Shown: positions 32,610 through 47,249, numbered from the stretch's first letter. The stretch: 64,000 bases of DNA from Centroberyx gerrardi (GCF_048128805.1 NC_136003.1:24564340-24628339), one strand, 5' to 3'. Notes: generated by a model not told the origin, from the letters alone. Translations and numbers: made by a program.

Positions 32610-35600
32610 AGCAGGTGATGTACATTTTCTTGGCATGGTTTGCGTCTACTCAATCCAAGGCCGAGGTAAGCACCAATAAACAAAGCCAAAGTGAGTGATT
32701 ACATTTATTTCAGTGGTGAATCATTTTTATCCCGATAACGGCCTCTTCCAGGATGAAACTGCCTATGGGGCACAAGTGGTCACTGAATGGTTTGACAAGC
32801 GAGAAAGTAATGCTATCGGTGACTCCCAACCCAAGTGAACACTTACTGGAGATTCTGGAGTATCGGGTGCTGCTACATGGGTGCTGCCTTCCTGTAACAT
32901 AATTTCAGATCTATGCCAAGAAGCGTTGTAGCTGCTCTGTCTCATAGGGGCCCAACTTCACGTCATAAGTGCTATAATTGTATCAATTGGACCTTATTCT
33001 TTATTTCACAATGTAATTTCTCATCAGCCTCAGTGGGATTGTGGAGAGGGGACACTTTTCTAATCTGTGTAACCCTCAGTCTTTTCCAGTCAGTCCCGCT
33101 CACAGAGCACAGGATGATTAAAAGGAAAGGGATACCGTCAGAGGGACAATGTCTAGGAGTCCAGCATTAATTCAAAAAACGGAGATAAAATGAAGTAGGT
33201 TAACCATAAGGCCGTCATACCCTGATTTAGCCTGCTTCCTCCAGAATAGATGACCCAAAACCTCTTCTCCCCTCCCTTTTCTCCCTCTTCCCACGTCCCT
33301 GTTTGAGGAGAGTTTTTTGATAGATGTAACACCGAACTGCCTTCTTGATAGGATTGGTAGAATAGCCGTAAAATAGGGAGCCTTCTGTGTAGAAGTGTAG
33401 AGAAATGCTCTGCTCCTCTCCCCGCCTCGCAGTCCAGCACTGCAGTTCTTGGGCACTTTATACCATGCTAGGAGGCTTAAACAACAGTTTAGCAACGAGA
33501 AATGAAGATAATCAGAGTTTCTTGCTGGTTTGCACGACTCGGGACAAAATTCTCATAAATGACAAGTTCCAGTCTGAGGCATGGCTGCCATGGGGAAGGA
33601 GACCTTTTGAGAAGCTTCTTTTAAAAAACAATTTGTTTGTTTTTCTGTTTGTTTTTGGAGGTTTGTTTTCAGATATTGCCTTGAAAACAAAGATCCAGTC
33701 CAACAGTGGTAACAAGGGGTTAGCCCTGCCACAAGGTGATTGACAGAGAGCTGATAGTAGACTGATAGTAGGATTTTAATGCATTGTGAAGAAGAAAAAA
33801 AAAAATTTGGCAGGATTTTTTAATTTTTTTTTATAGATGTTATTCTTTGTTCTTTGTTCAATTGCTCCTAGGAAACAGAAAGTTCTCTTGAATTGACAAT
33901 ATCAAAGTTAATCTGTATTTTTCGTACCAGTCAAATGAAAGTGTTGCACATTTTCCATCTGCGTCAAAAACTTTTGAGCATTAAATTATATACAAAACTG
34001 TGAAAGCCCAGGGTGAAATTCAAAGGTGAAATTCTAACCTTTGATTGCTGAAGCTCTATTCATACACAAATGAGACTGTTGAGGTCATATTTTATTTGAA
34101 CATTTGAACATTGAAATTAACCAGTTGGCACTTACAATTCTGCCTTTTGCATTGCTTTTTATTTTTTGCATCCTCTCCAAATATGGACGGCACTAACCAG
34201 CGTCTGTCCCTGTCTTGTTCACCGGCACACAGCGCCGCCAAGAGGCCGACTTGACCTTGGTTTGTCCCTCAGAGCGACCGCTCTTCCCCTCTTTCAACAG
34301 CCCTCATCAGTGACCTTTGGGCAAAATTAAAGCATAGGAGTGTGCTTAAGTAATCATGTCATTGCCCCTTGCCTCACTTAGCTTTAGCTCTAGATGATTG
34401 TATGACACTTTTGACCCCCCCACCCCCTCCAACCCCCACCTTGTTGCCCGCCTCTGGTCAAAGTTAATGAGGCTGTAAATCCATATCACACATCAACTAG
34501 CTATTCATGGTGAACAAAAGGTAGCCGGGAGGCCTCATAAAGAAAGAATGAATGGTGCGGTGTATAGTCTCTTTTCGCTGGCAAAATTTGACTACGCAAA
34601 TCCGTTCATCTGATCCATAAAATTGGCTATTCAAGCAGGAGTTCCCAGTTCCTAGGAAACTGGAGCAGGCACAGCAGTGGTCAGGACAATGAAAGTCACC
34701 CAAAAGAGGGTAGATTGATAGGGTTTGCCCCCCAACTCAGAAAACATGGCTCTCCCTCACCTGGACCACTGGTGAATTGACTGTTCTGTCCAGTACATTT
34801 GTTCTATTAAGAACTATCTAAGAACCCCGCCTGGCATGACAGCAGGGATCCTGTGTGCTTGTTTTTCTTTTCATCCTTTTATTGCAAACCTCTCCCACTC
34901 TGACCCACCATCAACGTTAGGCTGTGCCTCATCGTTTCTTGATCATTAAATCATGTCACATCATACATCAAAGCTCCCCCTCCGCTTCTCTGCTATTCCT
35001 CTTCATGGCCTCTCTTTTGTCTTCTGCCTCACTATTTTCCAGCGCTTCCTCTCTCTGCATCTGCATTTGTAATCTGTGCTCTTTCCCTTCCACTCCCCAT
35101 GAAATGTTGTACAAATGTGAATGCATGAAGAGGGCACAGTAAGGTGAACATATTTCTCTGTCTCAGACTGAGGCGATGACAATGGTTATTTATCTTTTTG
35201 CGTGGCAAATCACTCTGTCTAGGTATGGTGCAGATTATATAGTGTGTCACAGGTTGCTCTGCAGCACCAGATTACAGCGAGGCTGAATTGCAATGAGCCA
35301 AATCTCCACATGCTAACAATGGATTGATGGTGTAGGTTAAGAAAAACCATATCGATCCTTCAATATGACAAGCAAGGATTTGCATAATACAGTCATGAAA
35401 GTGAAACGAGTCTCTAAAAATGAAGCGCTGACACGAGTTATCTTGGCAAGGTATCAGAGTCATTTCGATCAGATTAGACCTGATTTTCTTAGCCACTGAT
35501 CTGTGTTGCCTGTGATGGGCTCTGATTAGCAGAGATGGCAATTTAGGGTTGATTACACTTCCCTTTGTTGACACCCACAGCACAACACGCAACGTTGTCC

Positions 35601-36186
35601 TTATTTCCCATATTCACCGGGTTTACTGCTCAATCAGTCAAAGGCTGGCTTCTGATAAGTGCTTTGTGCTCCAGTCGAGCTACACCAGTAATTAAAACCG
35701 CTGTGAGAACGTAATGAGGAAATGGGACAGCTACTTTGCTTCACAATGTCTCCAAATGACCGACCAGAAAGTCTGGTCATTATAATCATTAATCGAGTCT
35801 GTCAAATAGTGAGAACTTGATTAAACCGACCTTGACACGCTCCATATCTCTATCCTGGTTTTCTTCCTTTCTCTGGCTAAGTAAAGTTTGTGTGTGCTTG
35901 CGAGTGCGTGTGTTGCATTTATGTGAGGCCAAGTGCAACGAGGAGAAGGTGTAGACATTGATTGATGCTGGCCTGCTGTTTTATCATTCTAAAAGGTAAA
36001 GGATGATGCACAGAGCAGCGGCTGTGCCACTGTTCACTTAACAACCATGTAATCCTCAACTCAATTTGTTTACATGAGCTTCACAGCATGAGCCGGGAAG
36101 AGAGAGGAAGACCGAGACAATAAAGGACGACGATGATAAAAATCACTACACAGACAGAGAAATTTAAGGTGAAAAATGTTTTTATT

Positions 36187-36191
<5 letters not shown>

Positions 36192-36221
<30 letters not shown>
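36192..36221. repeat. GT microsatellite
   Basis: About fifteen GT units. Confidence 0.9.
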
Positions 36222-36225
<4 letters not shown>

Positions 36226-36491
36226 TAAGATGAAACTTCCCTGTGGAGACATTGATTGGCTGCAGCAGCAAAAGAAATTGGATTCAGCAGGGGAAAGAAA
36301 ATGTAAGCAAACAACTTGAATATAAAAATAAGAAATAAAAATAGTAGAAAAGATACAACACAAATTAAATAGAATATAAACAATAGAATCTAAACAATTG
36401 TAGGGTTATGTAAATATTTTACAATTCAACACAAGTAGAATTTGTGGATTACAGCTGTGGATTATTAAATATGAAACATTTGGTGTAAATG

Positions 36492-36492
<1 letters not shown>

Positions 36493-36539
<47 letters not shown>
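36493..36539. repeat. GT microsatellite
   Basis: About 23 GT units, followed by a CGTATGTACG-like imperfect stretch. Confidence 0.92.
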
Positions 36540-36760
36540 CATACGCACGTATGTACGTTGTGTGTACGTGTGCGTTCGTAAGAGAGAGAAAATGGAGGCA
36601 CTTAGTCTTGAGATTGAGCCGGAAAGAAACTGAGAGAGGAGTGCCTCTTCACCGTGTCCTTTCTTCACTCTGTCTCAGTTTCATTCCATCTATCTGCCGA
36701 CTAAAGTAAAGGTCAGCAGTGTTGAGAGAAGGATGACGTGAGTTGTTCACTACAACAGTT

Positions 36761-36763
<3 letters not shown>

Positions 36764-36792
<29 letters not shown>
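36764..36792. repeat. GT microsatellite
   Basis: About fourteen GT units; a GA tract follows at 36873-36901 and a 17-base G run at 36955-36971. Confidence 0.9.
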
Positions 36793-36795
<3 letters not shown>

Positions 36796-36866
36796 CTCCA
36801 GCTCATAGACCGGCACTATGCTACTAGGAATTCCTCTGGCTGCAGACTCCTGAAGGGAGAGAAGAG

Positions 36867-36904
<38 letters not shown>

Positions 36905-37378
36905 TCGGTAGGGAGAGTGAAGCTCATGTTTCATTAATAGTGCGGGCGGGTGGAGGGGGGGGGGGGGGGGGTGGGGTCTGGCAGGGTCACAGTTGAGTTT
37001 AATTAGAGGGAGAATGTGTTAAACAAATGTAGGGCAATCACTGAATCACAGGCCCATGGCGTCCATGTAAGACTACCTCTAATCAACACTGATCAGGGGC
37101 AGAGCGCACCGGGTGAGCCGATCCCTGCTAATGGCATAAGACACTGAAGACTGATGAGTCAGTGCCCTGTTTGAAGCATCAGTCATCATTACGAAGCGAG
37201 TGCTGAATCACAGTCAGGCCGACGTCGCTTGGTATTATTTTCCACGGGCCGGCGCAGAGGGACGGTGGAGCGGCTATTCCCTCCGCTCCCCACCTCGCCG
37301 GTCGCTCACATCCAATCAGGATATCTGTAATAACCTCTGACTCGTGTCTGGCCATGGTGTGACGAACCCCCCGGCCAC

Positions 37379-37379
37379 C

Positions 37380-37416
<37 letters not shown>

Positions 37417-37438
37417 GTCTGTCTGTCTGTCTGTCTGT
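37379..37438. repeat. CTGT tetranucleotide repeat
   Basis: About fourteen tandem CTGT units with one CTCT variant unit in the middle. Confidence 0.9.
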
Positions 37439-37590
37439 CCATCTGACTGTCTCTCCGCACCTGCATGCTTGTCCGCCTGCTTTACTGGTGACACGACTGC
37501 TGCTGCCTTTGCTCTGTTGCTGGGCTACAGTCACAGTTCCCCTCCCCTCGGACTGGGACACTTTCACAGGAGACTTGTCTTGTTAAAGAG

Positions 37591-38395
37591 AAACACCACG
37601 TTTTGGGAAGACTGGCTCATTGGTCAACTTACCTGTAAAGTAATGAGAACATGGACACCAAAATCATCCATGTTTTCTACGTGACTTGCATTATCTCCAA
37701 AGTAAGAAGGCTGACCTTTTAGTAATAAAAAAGTTGTTAGTGGTTCTTATTATGCGGGCTGTAGATTCATACCTTTTAAAAATAAAATATATCAATGTAA
37801 TATAGCTGATGTAACCAGGATTTTTACAGGTGAGCAACCACATATTCATCCGCTGCTCAGAGATTTTTAGCTGTACAGTCTGTCATACTAACAAGCACCT
37901 AACTAACGCTTCTTATGGAAACAAAACAAGTACTTTATGGTAATTCAAAACACTAGGTGATTTTGGTACTATATTTGTGTAAATTTGGGGCGTCTTGGTG
38001 GCTCATTTGGCTACGGTGCATACCATGTAAACGCTAACCCGACTTGGGACCTTGGCCGCATGTCATACCCATCTTTCTACTGCTAGTACTATAAACTACT
38101 CAGTAAAGCAGAAGTGCCAAAAAATTTGACCAATCTTCTACACAAAACTGCTAGACTTGGCCGCATATCATTTAAGATTACTCACCATTTAGCTTTAGAG
38201 CTGCTACAAGTAATTTTCTCACTTTTGAGACAATGCTACTTGCCTACTATCACTTAACATAGTGTATGCTAAAGTGTTAGCATGGAGCATCAGAGTGTAG
38301 AACAGTCTACCGGGGACACATGGAGGATTTTGGTGTCTGTGTCATCACTTAACAGATAAATTGATCAACAGGCCAATTTCCAAAAAGCTCAATGT
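37591..38395. mobile_element. long-inverted-repeat element, copy 1
   Basis: The left arm has TTGGTCAACTTACCTGTAAA, then ACACCAAAATCATCCATG. The right arm has the reverse complements, ending in GGCCAATTTCC. The interior includes CAGGTGAGCAACCACATATT. It is about 800 bases without coding capacity. It is the same family as 51841-52485, in the other orientation. Confidence 0.7.
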
Positions 38396-39065
38396 ACCGT
38401 CTGCCTGTCTATCAGTCACACAGCACTCCTTAACCCCCTGACTTATGCGTCAACATAGCTAGAAACAAAGAAGTATTACGCAATGCAAGCTTTGTTGAGT
38501 AGTTGTGAGTGGGATAAAAATACTGGTGGCCTGGATTTTGGTGCTTTAACATATTTGTTCTTTTCAGACTGTGTGCACGTCGCTGCACTGTGGCACTGAA
38601 CTTGTCCTTGTGTGTGTCCCCGAGGCTTATTTTGTAAAGCGAGAGCAGCGGCCGCTGGTAGGTTGCCTCTCCTTCATGAAACTCTAATTTTCCACCGCGC
38701 CTCTTCTCTGAGAATAAATATGCACAATACAAGGAGAGGAAATGGGGATGTAATTGGAATATTGAGGATATGATAAACTCAAGCCTTGCCTCTACCCCAT
38801 CTGTATGTCCCGTGCATGCTGTGTGACAGCGTTATAAATTGCTTTTTGTCTCTATTTCTCTCTCTTCTTCTTCTTTCTCTCTCTGTCTTCCCACCCTATA
38901 TATTTATTTGTGTACGTGTGTGAGCATGATTGCACAGACAGATTAATGCACTGCATTTGTTACTGTGTGGGTGAAGCATGGGGAGGGTAATGGTACGTTG
39001 TACTCTCTACAGAAGAAATAATTCATTATGTTTCTGTCAGCTGGTGTCAGTGACAGGGGCATAGA

Positions 39066-39101
<36 letters not shown>

Positions 39102-42100
39102 TCAGCCATTTCAGCAACCTGTGATTACCTGCTATTCTTAGAATGAATATTCATTTAATCAGCCCTTTTTCTGCAATTGGATTCCCTCGACACTTGCTGT
39201 TGCCATTGTTTGCGTTGCTTTGATAGTGCTTCCTCCCTTCCAGAAACAGAAAGTGGGAAAATTGCCTGCTTATAAAAAGCACCGAGCAGGGAGGGGCTGA
39301 GCTGGGCTGAATGGTTGTGTTTTGCTCAGGGTTTGGAGGGTTGTAGGCTATTGGTGGTAATGGTGTGCGTTTTGTGTGACTGGGAGAATTGCAGCCTGAA
39401 GCGCATCTAGACTTCAAACACTTCAAACACTTCAAGGCTGGCCATTCCACATAAGAGACACTACACACAGCACATTTCTTTCACCTCTCTTATCAGTCAC
39501 CCTAATGAAGATTCACAGGTGAGCAATGAAATGTTGAGTAGGGGGAAGACTGAAACTGCAAGATGTTACTGGAGTAAAAGCAGAGTGGGATATTAAATTG
39601 ATGAGCTTTGGAAGTATTGCCACTTTATGTGTATGCACTTATATTTTTTGCCTTTGTTCATTTAAGCTGTTTTTATATCTTTTTGTTTTTCATCTCCATA
39701 TGCTTGTTTTCATTAGGTTTTTATTGAACTGTGCATGTCTGAAATCCCTCTGGTAACCCTCAAAGCATTATTGTCCCGACCGCTACATGCCTGTTGTACA
39801 AATTGCTGTTGGAAGCGTTTTGCTTGCAGGCGATTCTTTTCAAGTTCCCTGATTTTCTGATAAAGTAAGTTGTTAGATTGGTTTGATTTAGGTTTTACGT
39901 ATTGTTAGTTGGACTTGTTGATTCTAAGTGGGTTTAATCCTTTGTTGAGGATGTAATGTTACCATAGCAGGTCTTGCTAAGTCTATGTTAGCAGTAACTG
40001 TGCGTTCACACTGTGAGCATGATCAACAAGTCACTGGTAGTCCATTAATTTCCTAAAGAGCTGAGCAACCAGAGGAAGCGTGAAATACACAGGAAAGAAA
40101 TAAAAAATAGAAAAAAAGATAAAATAAGAAATAAATAAAAGGAAGTAAAATTAATAATAGGATAAAAACTATAGAAATTCATTAATTCCAAATTGGAGAG
40201 TCCGTTACTGCTGCGTTATTGCGTTGGATTTGCATTGCAGATGCACTGTGTTGTGCTCCGAGTGTGCTACTTTTATGTTTTAAAAGCATGTGTAAACTAA
40301 ACCGGATGTTGTCAAAATGGCAGTAAAGGCAGTAATACATTTAAATATTCAATATAAATTAACTTTGCATGATAATAAAGTCATGCATCATTTTTGAACC
40401 ATTAGTCAAATGCACATAAACCTTGTATATAACCTGTATATAAAGACAACGCAAACAAACCGTATGTTACGGAAAACAGTGTGTTCATGGTGTAAGAACC
40501 GATAGTTTGATGCTCAGGATGAGGAAACTGGACCACATGAATAAGAAGAAGATGCTCTCTCTCTCTCTCTCTCTTTCTTCCCCACAACCCCCCCCCCCCC
40601 AACCCCCTCTCCCCTGGTGTAATGGCTCTCTGCTCACCTGGACCGGGACAGAAGGCGCAGAAGCTGTTAGTCCATGCCACTTGCTCCAAGGCACCTCGAA
40701 AAGGTCATGAGACGTGATAATAACAGTGGGAGACATTTTGAATAATGATAGTGGACATTTATTATACCGGAGCACAAGCAACCACTGGGGGCCGGTGAAG
40801 GCTTGGCCAGGTACGACACTGTGCCAGATCTCAGAAATAACCACATTTACACCGGTCTTTAATTGCCCCCCTTCTGTCTGTTTAGTACCTTAGAAAGTCG
40901 ACATTATAGCCAAGCTGAGGCTGAGCAGACAGCAGAAATGAGGCATTATTAATAGGTAATTTCACATTCAGCAGCCTCCCCACTTATCCCACCGATTTTT
41001 CTCCATAACCCAATCAGGTGGGGTGAGTGTAGATAGAGCCTCCGTTCAATAACTTCAATCATAAGTCATGTCAAAACAGAAGCTGAAGAAAAGAGGAGAG
41101 GAAATAGACAGTCGCTCCGCTTTATAGTGTAGCGCAGAGCTAGACCGATGCAAGGGAAAGCGAGGGAGATCGACATTAAAGCACCGATAGAAACTGATAG
41201 GGAGAGAGGGAAGAGGGGAAAGAGAGGGAGACTGAGAGACTGAGACAGAAGATTAAGCGAGACAGTGAGAGCCGGGGGAGTGCGCGAGGGTCTGCGTCGA
41301 TGTCTGTCAAGTGAGAGCACGGGGAAGGAGGGAGGGAGCGATGGAGAGAGACAGATAGCAGAGTCAGAAAAATGAGAGGATTACAGCAGGAGGGAGCGAG
41401 GTGGGAATGTTCAACAACGCTCTCCCACACTGGCAGAGTTTCATCAGCCTGAAGAGGACTCGCCGTGCCCTGAGTCACGGCAGATGGCCGGCGCTGTCAA
41501 GTGTTAATAGAGGCGTGTAGCAGCCACTGCTGGTGGGAAAATCAGCCGATTCATCTACTGACTGCAGATCCCCTCGGTCCAGACACTGGATAATGTTTTT
41601 TTTTTTTTTTTTCTGCGAATGTGTCAAACAGTGCAGTTCACACCAACTCACTAAAAACAAATCAGTCGTCCAACACAAGAACCAGTAGAGGTTTTGCCCC
41701 TTTAATTCACAGCCTGTGTTGGTTTTATTCATTTGTCATTTGGTCTGTCGCTAGATAAAAAATGTCATTACTTCTTCTCTGGTTTATTGTGGCTGTGTGT
41801 GATTAAATGTTTTCCATTTGTGTGATCCATTTAAAGACATGAAAAATTACTTTTTTTTTTACCTCATTCAAACTATCATACCATACACCTATTCGACAAT
41901 TTAAAAATGACCCCCCCAAAAAAAGTATTAAAAACTTTATTTTCTTGTATTTCTATATCAAAATCTCATTACTTTTACTTGCTGGAAAACAAAAAATCTT
42001 TAATGGTGACATCATCATGTACCAGGAGGCGATAAAAATTCCAACCAATAAAACCATCACAGATTTTTGAACAATCCCAGCCCTCCCATCAAATAAAACT

Positions 42101-42509
42101 GTTTCCCTAACTGATCTCCCATTGGTTTACAATTTTGAATGACCCCTCCCTGCGTTATGTCCCGCCCCAATATCCTGTTTCAACAGGAAGTACATCACAT
42201 TATGAAGCAAAATGCTCTCAAAATGTGGTTTCATTGTGACTTTAAGGTGGAAGTGGACCTGTTGTCCACAGACAATGATGATGCCCAGAGGGTCAAAAAC
42301 GTTTTGTCCTTCTTATTTTATTAAACTTTAAAAATGCTAATTTCTAAGTGTGATCCAATATATTCCATATTGCATTATGCATGTCTGCCATTGGAACTTA
42401 GCAGCTCTCTGCTGGGCTAATTAGGCAGCGATTATAATTACAGACAGAAAGAGACCAAAAGCAACATTCTGCCGTGCCAGACACCCACCTGTCCGTCCAA
42501 ATCACACAC

Positions 42510-42523
42510 ACACGCACACACAC

Positions 42524-42591
<68 letters not shown>
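42510..42591. repeat. CA microsatellite
   Basis: About 40 CA units with a few CG interruptions at the left end. Confidence 0.93.
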
Positions 42592-42595
<4 letters not shown>

Positions 42596-42723
42596 GTTCT
42601 CATGGGAAGATATATTGGAAGAAATCAATAGGATGTGAAGTCTCTCTCTAATTGCAAGAAAATCAGCAGTTAATGATCTTAAGTGTGCAAGGAGAGTAAA
42701 TATAGTAACTTAAGAGGCTAGAT

Positions 42724-43030
42724 AATAATAATAATAATAATAATAATAAGTTTATTTATATAGCACCTTTCAAGAACAGACGTCACAAAGTGCTTCACAA
42801 TAAAACAAAGAAAGCAAAATAATAAACAGAGCAACAGACATTAAATGCAGACATCCAGCTAAAAACATGAGACATCACAAAAATGGATAAAGAAAAATTA
42901 AACAAAAGCAAGTCTAAACAAATAGGTCTTGAGCTGCTTTTTAAAAGTGTCCACCGTGTCCACAGATCTTAAGTCCAGTGGGAGAGAGTTCCAAAGTTTA
43001 GGAGCTACAACCTCAAAAGCACAGTCACCC
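42724..43030 (-). repeat. fish retroposon end with AAT-type tail and attached repeat body
   Basis: On the minus strand: AGCACTTTGTGACGTCTG, then CTTGAAAGGTGCTATATAAATAAAC and an ATT trinucleotide tail (42724-42749). Upstream of this on that strand lies a segment (about 42905-43030) with GGGAGAGAGTTCCAAAGTTT and CCTCAAAAGCACAGTCACC, a sequence type I recognise as widely repeated in fish. It may be one element or two. Confidence 0.6.
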
Positions 43031-45784
43031 TAGATGTAGATAAGGAAGACAAAGACGGTTTTGTAAAGATCTTTTATTGAGGTATGTGGCCAACCAATGA
43101 CTTACATCCATACACATAATTTACATTTTACAATCTCACAGGCATGAACATGAGATGCTACGTAAAACTATATAGGTGCAATGCAGGATGACAAACTGTC
43201 TCTATGGGTAAAATCAATAATCATTCCAGTTTTATTTTGATACCGTTTGAGTCCAGGCCTGTCATATTGTTCATGCTGTCTGTCATTCCCAGTGTTTTTG
43301 CCATCTCTGCTCTGATTTTCAACATTAAAGACATCTGATAAACGCAGACAAACCAACAGTCCTTAGAATAAAGACGGCCATGGTGAAGTAAAGTTAGAAG
43401 GTAAAGTAGAAGACAATAGCAATCACTATTCAGGAGATTAAAAAGCAAACTTATTCGGATGACACAAAATAAAGTGCTAATTGCTTTATTACAAGAGGAA
43501 AAGACTATTTGTCACAGTCGCTAAAGTCTTTCACACATATAGAAATGGAGACTTAAAGAGGATCATTCTAGCTAGACTTCGGCGCTCAGAAAGGAAATAT
43601 GAGCTAAACAGTTTTGTTAATTGCAGTGCCGTTATCCTGTCGGTGCATTCTGCGCTCCAGTCCCACATTTTCTTCTTGTTCATGATATTCCACCGGTGAA
43701 GACGCATGCATCCTCTCTCTGGAGCCTGAATGCCTTTCTTTTCAAGAGAAATTTGTTAAATAAATAATCAATGAATGCGAGTCCAAATCATCAAGAGCTT
43801 ACCTAGATACAGAAAAAAAATGTGCCTTCCACTTGCTGTCAAATCTGACCAATCACACCGATGACACGGCACGAGAGAGGGTAAACAGGAGACGAGGATG
43901 GAGATGACAGGCTGGCATTTGATCAATGATGAATCAGGCACCCATGGGTCCAACAACACTACCTGCATGCAGACACTCTGATTCATAATGGCTCAGCAAC
44001 TCGTGTCACTCCTCTCTCTCTCTCTCCTCACTCCCTCTCTTTCTCATGTCTCCTTCCTCCAAGCTGCCAGTGGGACTTGGACTCCTTGTCACACTCAGAA
44101 AGATCTCCTCCATTGTGTTGTTTGTTGTTTTTTTTTTCTCTTCTGGCAGACTGGCCCGGGTTTATTTCCCGGTGGTGAAGCGCTAGCGAAGGCATGTTAA
44201 AACGCAGTACAACACTTGCCACCCCCGCCGCAGCGCTGGAGCCGCTCTCTGCTAAACCAAACCATTTTAAGCCCTGAGATCTCCCTTATGTGAAAATAGG
44301 AAAACAGCTTTCACCACTTGTAAGTTTACGCTTGTAAGATGTTGACACTTCGTTCGTTCAGCGTTCGCTACTACCAGCAGAACGAGTCGATCTTTTCATG
44401 GGAGACTCACGATTCCCATGCCCCTCTTCCTGTGGTCTCATTTCTCCCGATTTTCTCCCATAATTTGATCAAATGTCAAAGTAAGTAAGTGATGTCATCA
44501 TTTAGGTGTCAGCCTTGCCCAAATGTCCGTCCCCAAAAGTGTGTACTTGGGCGTGGTTTATACCCTAAATTAAGTCAGATTTACGAGGTCTATAGTCAAC
44601 AAAATACACGAGAAATGCAGTCTCTATGGTTACCTGATTGTTCAGAGGTGTTTGGAGCCAAACGAGTTAGAAGAAAAAGAAAAACGCCTGCAAGTTTCAG
44701 TCGTCCTTGATGGACAAATTCACCTTTCTCAGTTTTAAAGGAAAGGGTTTGCCTTCTGCAGAGTTTGTCAAGTTGGTTTCTGTGTGGAGCAATAAAACGT
44801 CTGTCAATTGATTCATATTTTATCAATAAAATAACTTTTTACAAGAAATCAAAAGATGCAGTTTTTGTGCTAGCCTATATTTCATTGTTATTTTCCCACA
44901 TAAAGAAGTCACCAGAATGCAGGATATCTTAAAATTTACCAGGACCGCAAGACCGCCTAGTTTTGCTCCTGAAAATCTCCCTATTTCTGGACTGTCGATG
45001 GTTATAATTCAGCCTGACGCTGTTGAGGATTTTAAGATTCTGTGTACTCGTTTCATCTGCTTCTGCTGTCTGTCTGTCTGAATGAATGACTGCAGCTTTC
45101 TCCGGCTGGCAGTGGTCGTCCTTGGCGAGCGGCTCACGTTGCGTACCAGTCAACATGACGCTGATACCAATCCCCAGCCCAGGAGCCCTGATGTGAGCAG
45201 ATAGGGACGAGCAGAGTGGGCAGAATAAAGAAAAGGACATTGATAGGAGCATTCAAGTTCCACTGACAAGAATCCTCTTACATGCAATATCAGCCTCTTC
45301 CAGGAGCCATTTTTTGAACAGGAGCCATTTTTTTTAAGCCATATTTAAAGCATCTTTGATTTGTCTGACACTGATTTCTGATTTGAAAGATGGGAGAAGG
45401 CATAAACCTACAACAACACTACAGTACCGATGACCAATCAGAAGAGAAACAGTTCCTTCCTCAGAGCAGGACTACAATCCGCAGCTGCGTAACTTCACAC
45501 TCTATCAAAGACCTACAGCAAATCAAGTTGATTGGAAAACACATGTTCATTGGGGGGGGGGGGGGGGGGGAACCTTGGGCCAACGATGGTTCCAACTCTC
45601 TGTGGCTGTGTGTTTTTTCTGCCCAGTTCATCTGTGTTTGATCAGATTAAGTCAGTTGGAGAGGCTGCAGCTGTCATTAGCCCAAGGGAGTCGGGCAGGG
45701 TGACAGTGGTAGCTTGAAGTTCGGGGTGAGCCTGGGGAGATGGAAATGGAGGGATGAATGGGATGGCGATGTACGCGCAGAGCC

Positions 45785-47130
45785 TCAGATCTCCTCTATG
45801 GAGTCAGCCGGGACCAGCCCTCTCTTCTTCCCACTGCTCAGCTTCAGATAGTCCTCGCCGTCTTCTTGCTTCCCGACGCAGATCTGAAAGAGAGCAAGAG
45901 AGAGAGAGAGTTAGAAACAGAGCTGCACTTTCTTCTGAAATGTAACAGATACTCAGACATAACAGCAATTTTGTTTCCCCAAAATTATTTCTAAACATAA
46001 TGAATTTGACACATTAACAGATCTTCAAAAACTTTGATATCTATTAGGAGAATTAACAGATATATAAATTTTGGCGGCAAAATATGTGACTAACTGCTGT
46101 AACCTTAGGGACAACCAGCGGACTGAAGCTCCTATATGAGAAAAAAAAAAGCACTCTTTGAAACCACTTTCAATGGCAGAAGATCTCTCTTCCCGCGAGA
46201 CTTCGAACGTAATTTGTTTACACAAGAAGTGAGTGAAGCTACTGTAGCTAACACAGCTAAAGTTTTTTGTGCTGTTGATTTTCAATGAACTTCACTAATG
46301 ATAAAAAATGTTGTTGTCTGAGATTTTGTTTTCACAAGTTATGAATCTACACATAATAGCTACATAAAATAAAAACCAATACCAACTTTGGATTACTGAA
46401 AGGTTTATCTTCATACTTTGGATAATGCTAATCGCCTATGATTACTGTATGCTAAAACGTTAGCATGTGCACCATACAGCGCTAAATACCAGGGACAGAG
46501 AGATGATTTTGGTGCCAATGCTCTCGTCAGATATTGGGTGGGTAAGGTCACCAACGGGCCAAACCACAGGCATCATTTACACTGGGGATGATTTGGACAT
46601 GTCCCCATCACTTCATGAAATGTTTGATTCTGTCTCCACCACTTTTTAAACCTCCTTTAAGCGATGCAATCAGCCGTGCCACAAACAGCCTTTCAACACA
46701 TGCAAATGAACCCTCAGTATTGTTGTTAGTTCCTGTCAAGAGAGATGCCACAGATAATCTGTGTCTCTTTCAGATAGACTGTGTGAGTCACCCAGCCAAC
46801 AGAATACCTTCTGGATTGAAAATCACTGGTTGACCGGCGAGTATAGCAAAGCAGTCGGGGCAGGTGTGCGTGAGAAGGACGTAACTGGGACGACTTTGTG
46901 GCGTAGCTGCCATGTCCACTTATTATTAGTGACTTAGGACTTGAAAATATTGGCAGTTGCTTTTTTTTTTTTTTTTAAATGTTATTTACGTTTGGCCGCC
47001 TAATGCACAGAAAGCAATACAGTGAGATGATCTCAGATGAAATACAAGCTGTCAATCATCCCCACCTGCTGCCAGCTCTGCTATCTGCACAAACTGTAGC
47101 ACAGAAACACAGAGCAGCCTCTCACTAACA

Positions 47131-47201
<71 letters not shown>

Positions 47202-47212
47202 TCTCTCTCTCT

Positions 47213-47249
<37 letters not shown>

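Larger units (their letters stand above)
29387..45784. other. 16-kb stretch without recognised genes
   Basis: No exon with family motifs and splice sites was seen on either strand. The right part must contain the stac2 3' UTR on the minus strand, including a 19-base G run at 45552-45570. Mobile-element remnants are at 32254-32609, 37591-38395 and 42724-42800, with many microsatellites between 36190 and 42600. Conserved non-coding enhancers could lie here but cannot be judged without comparison. Confidence 0.6.

Noticed and set aside
37179..37586. Frames with DRQT or CLSV repeats on both strands
   Set aside because: Translation of the CTGT tetranucleotide repeat.
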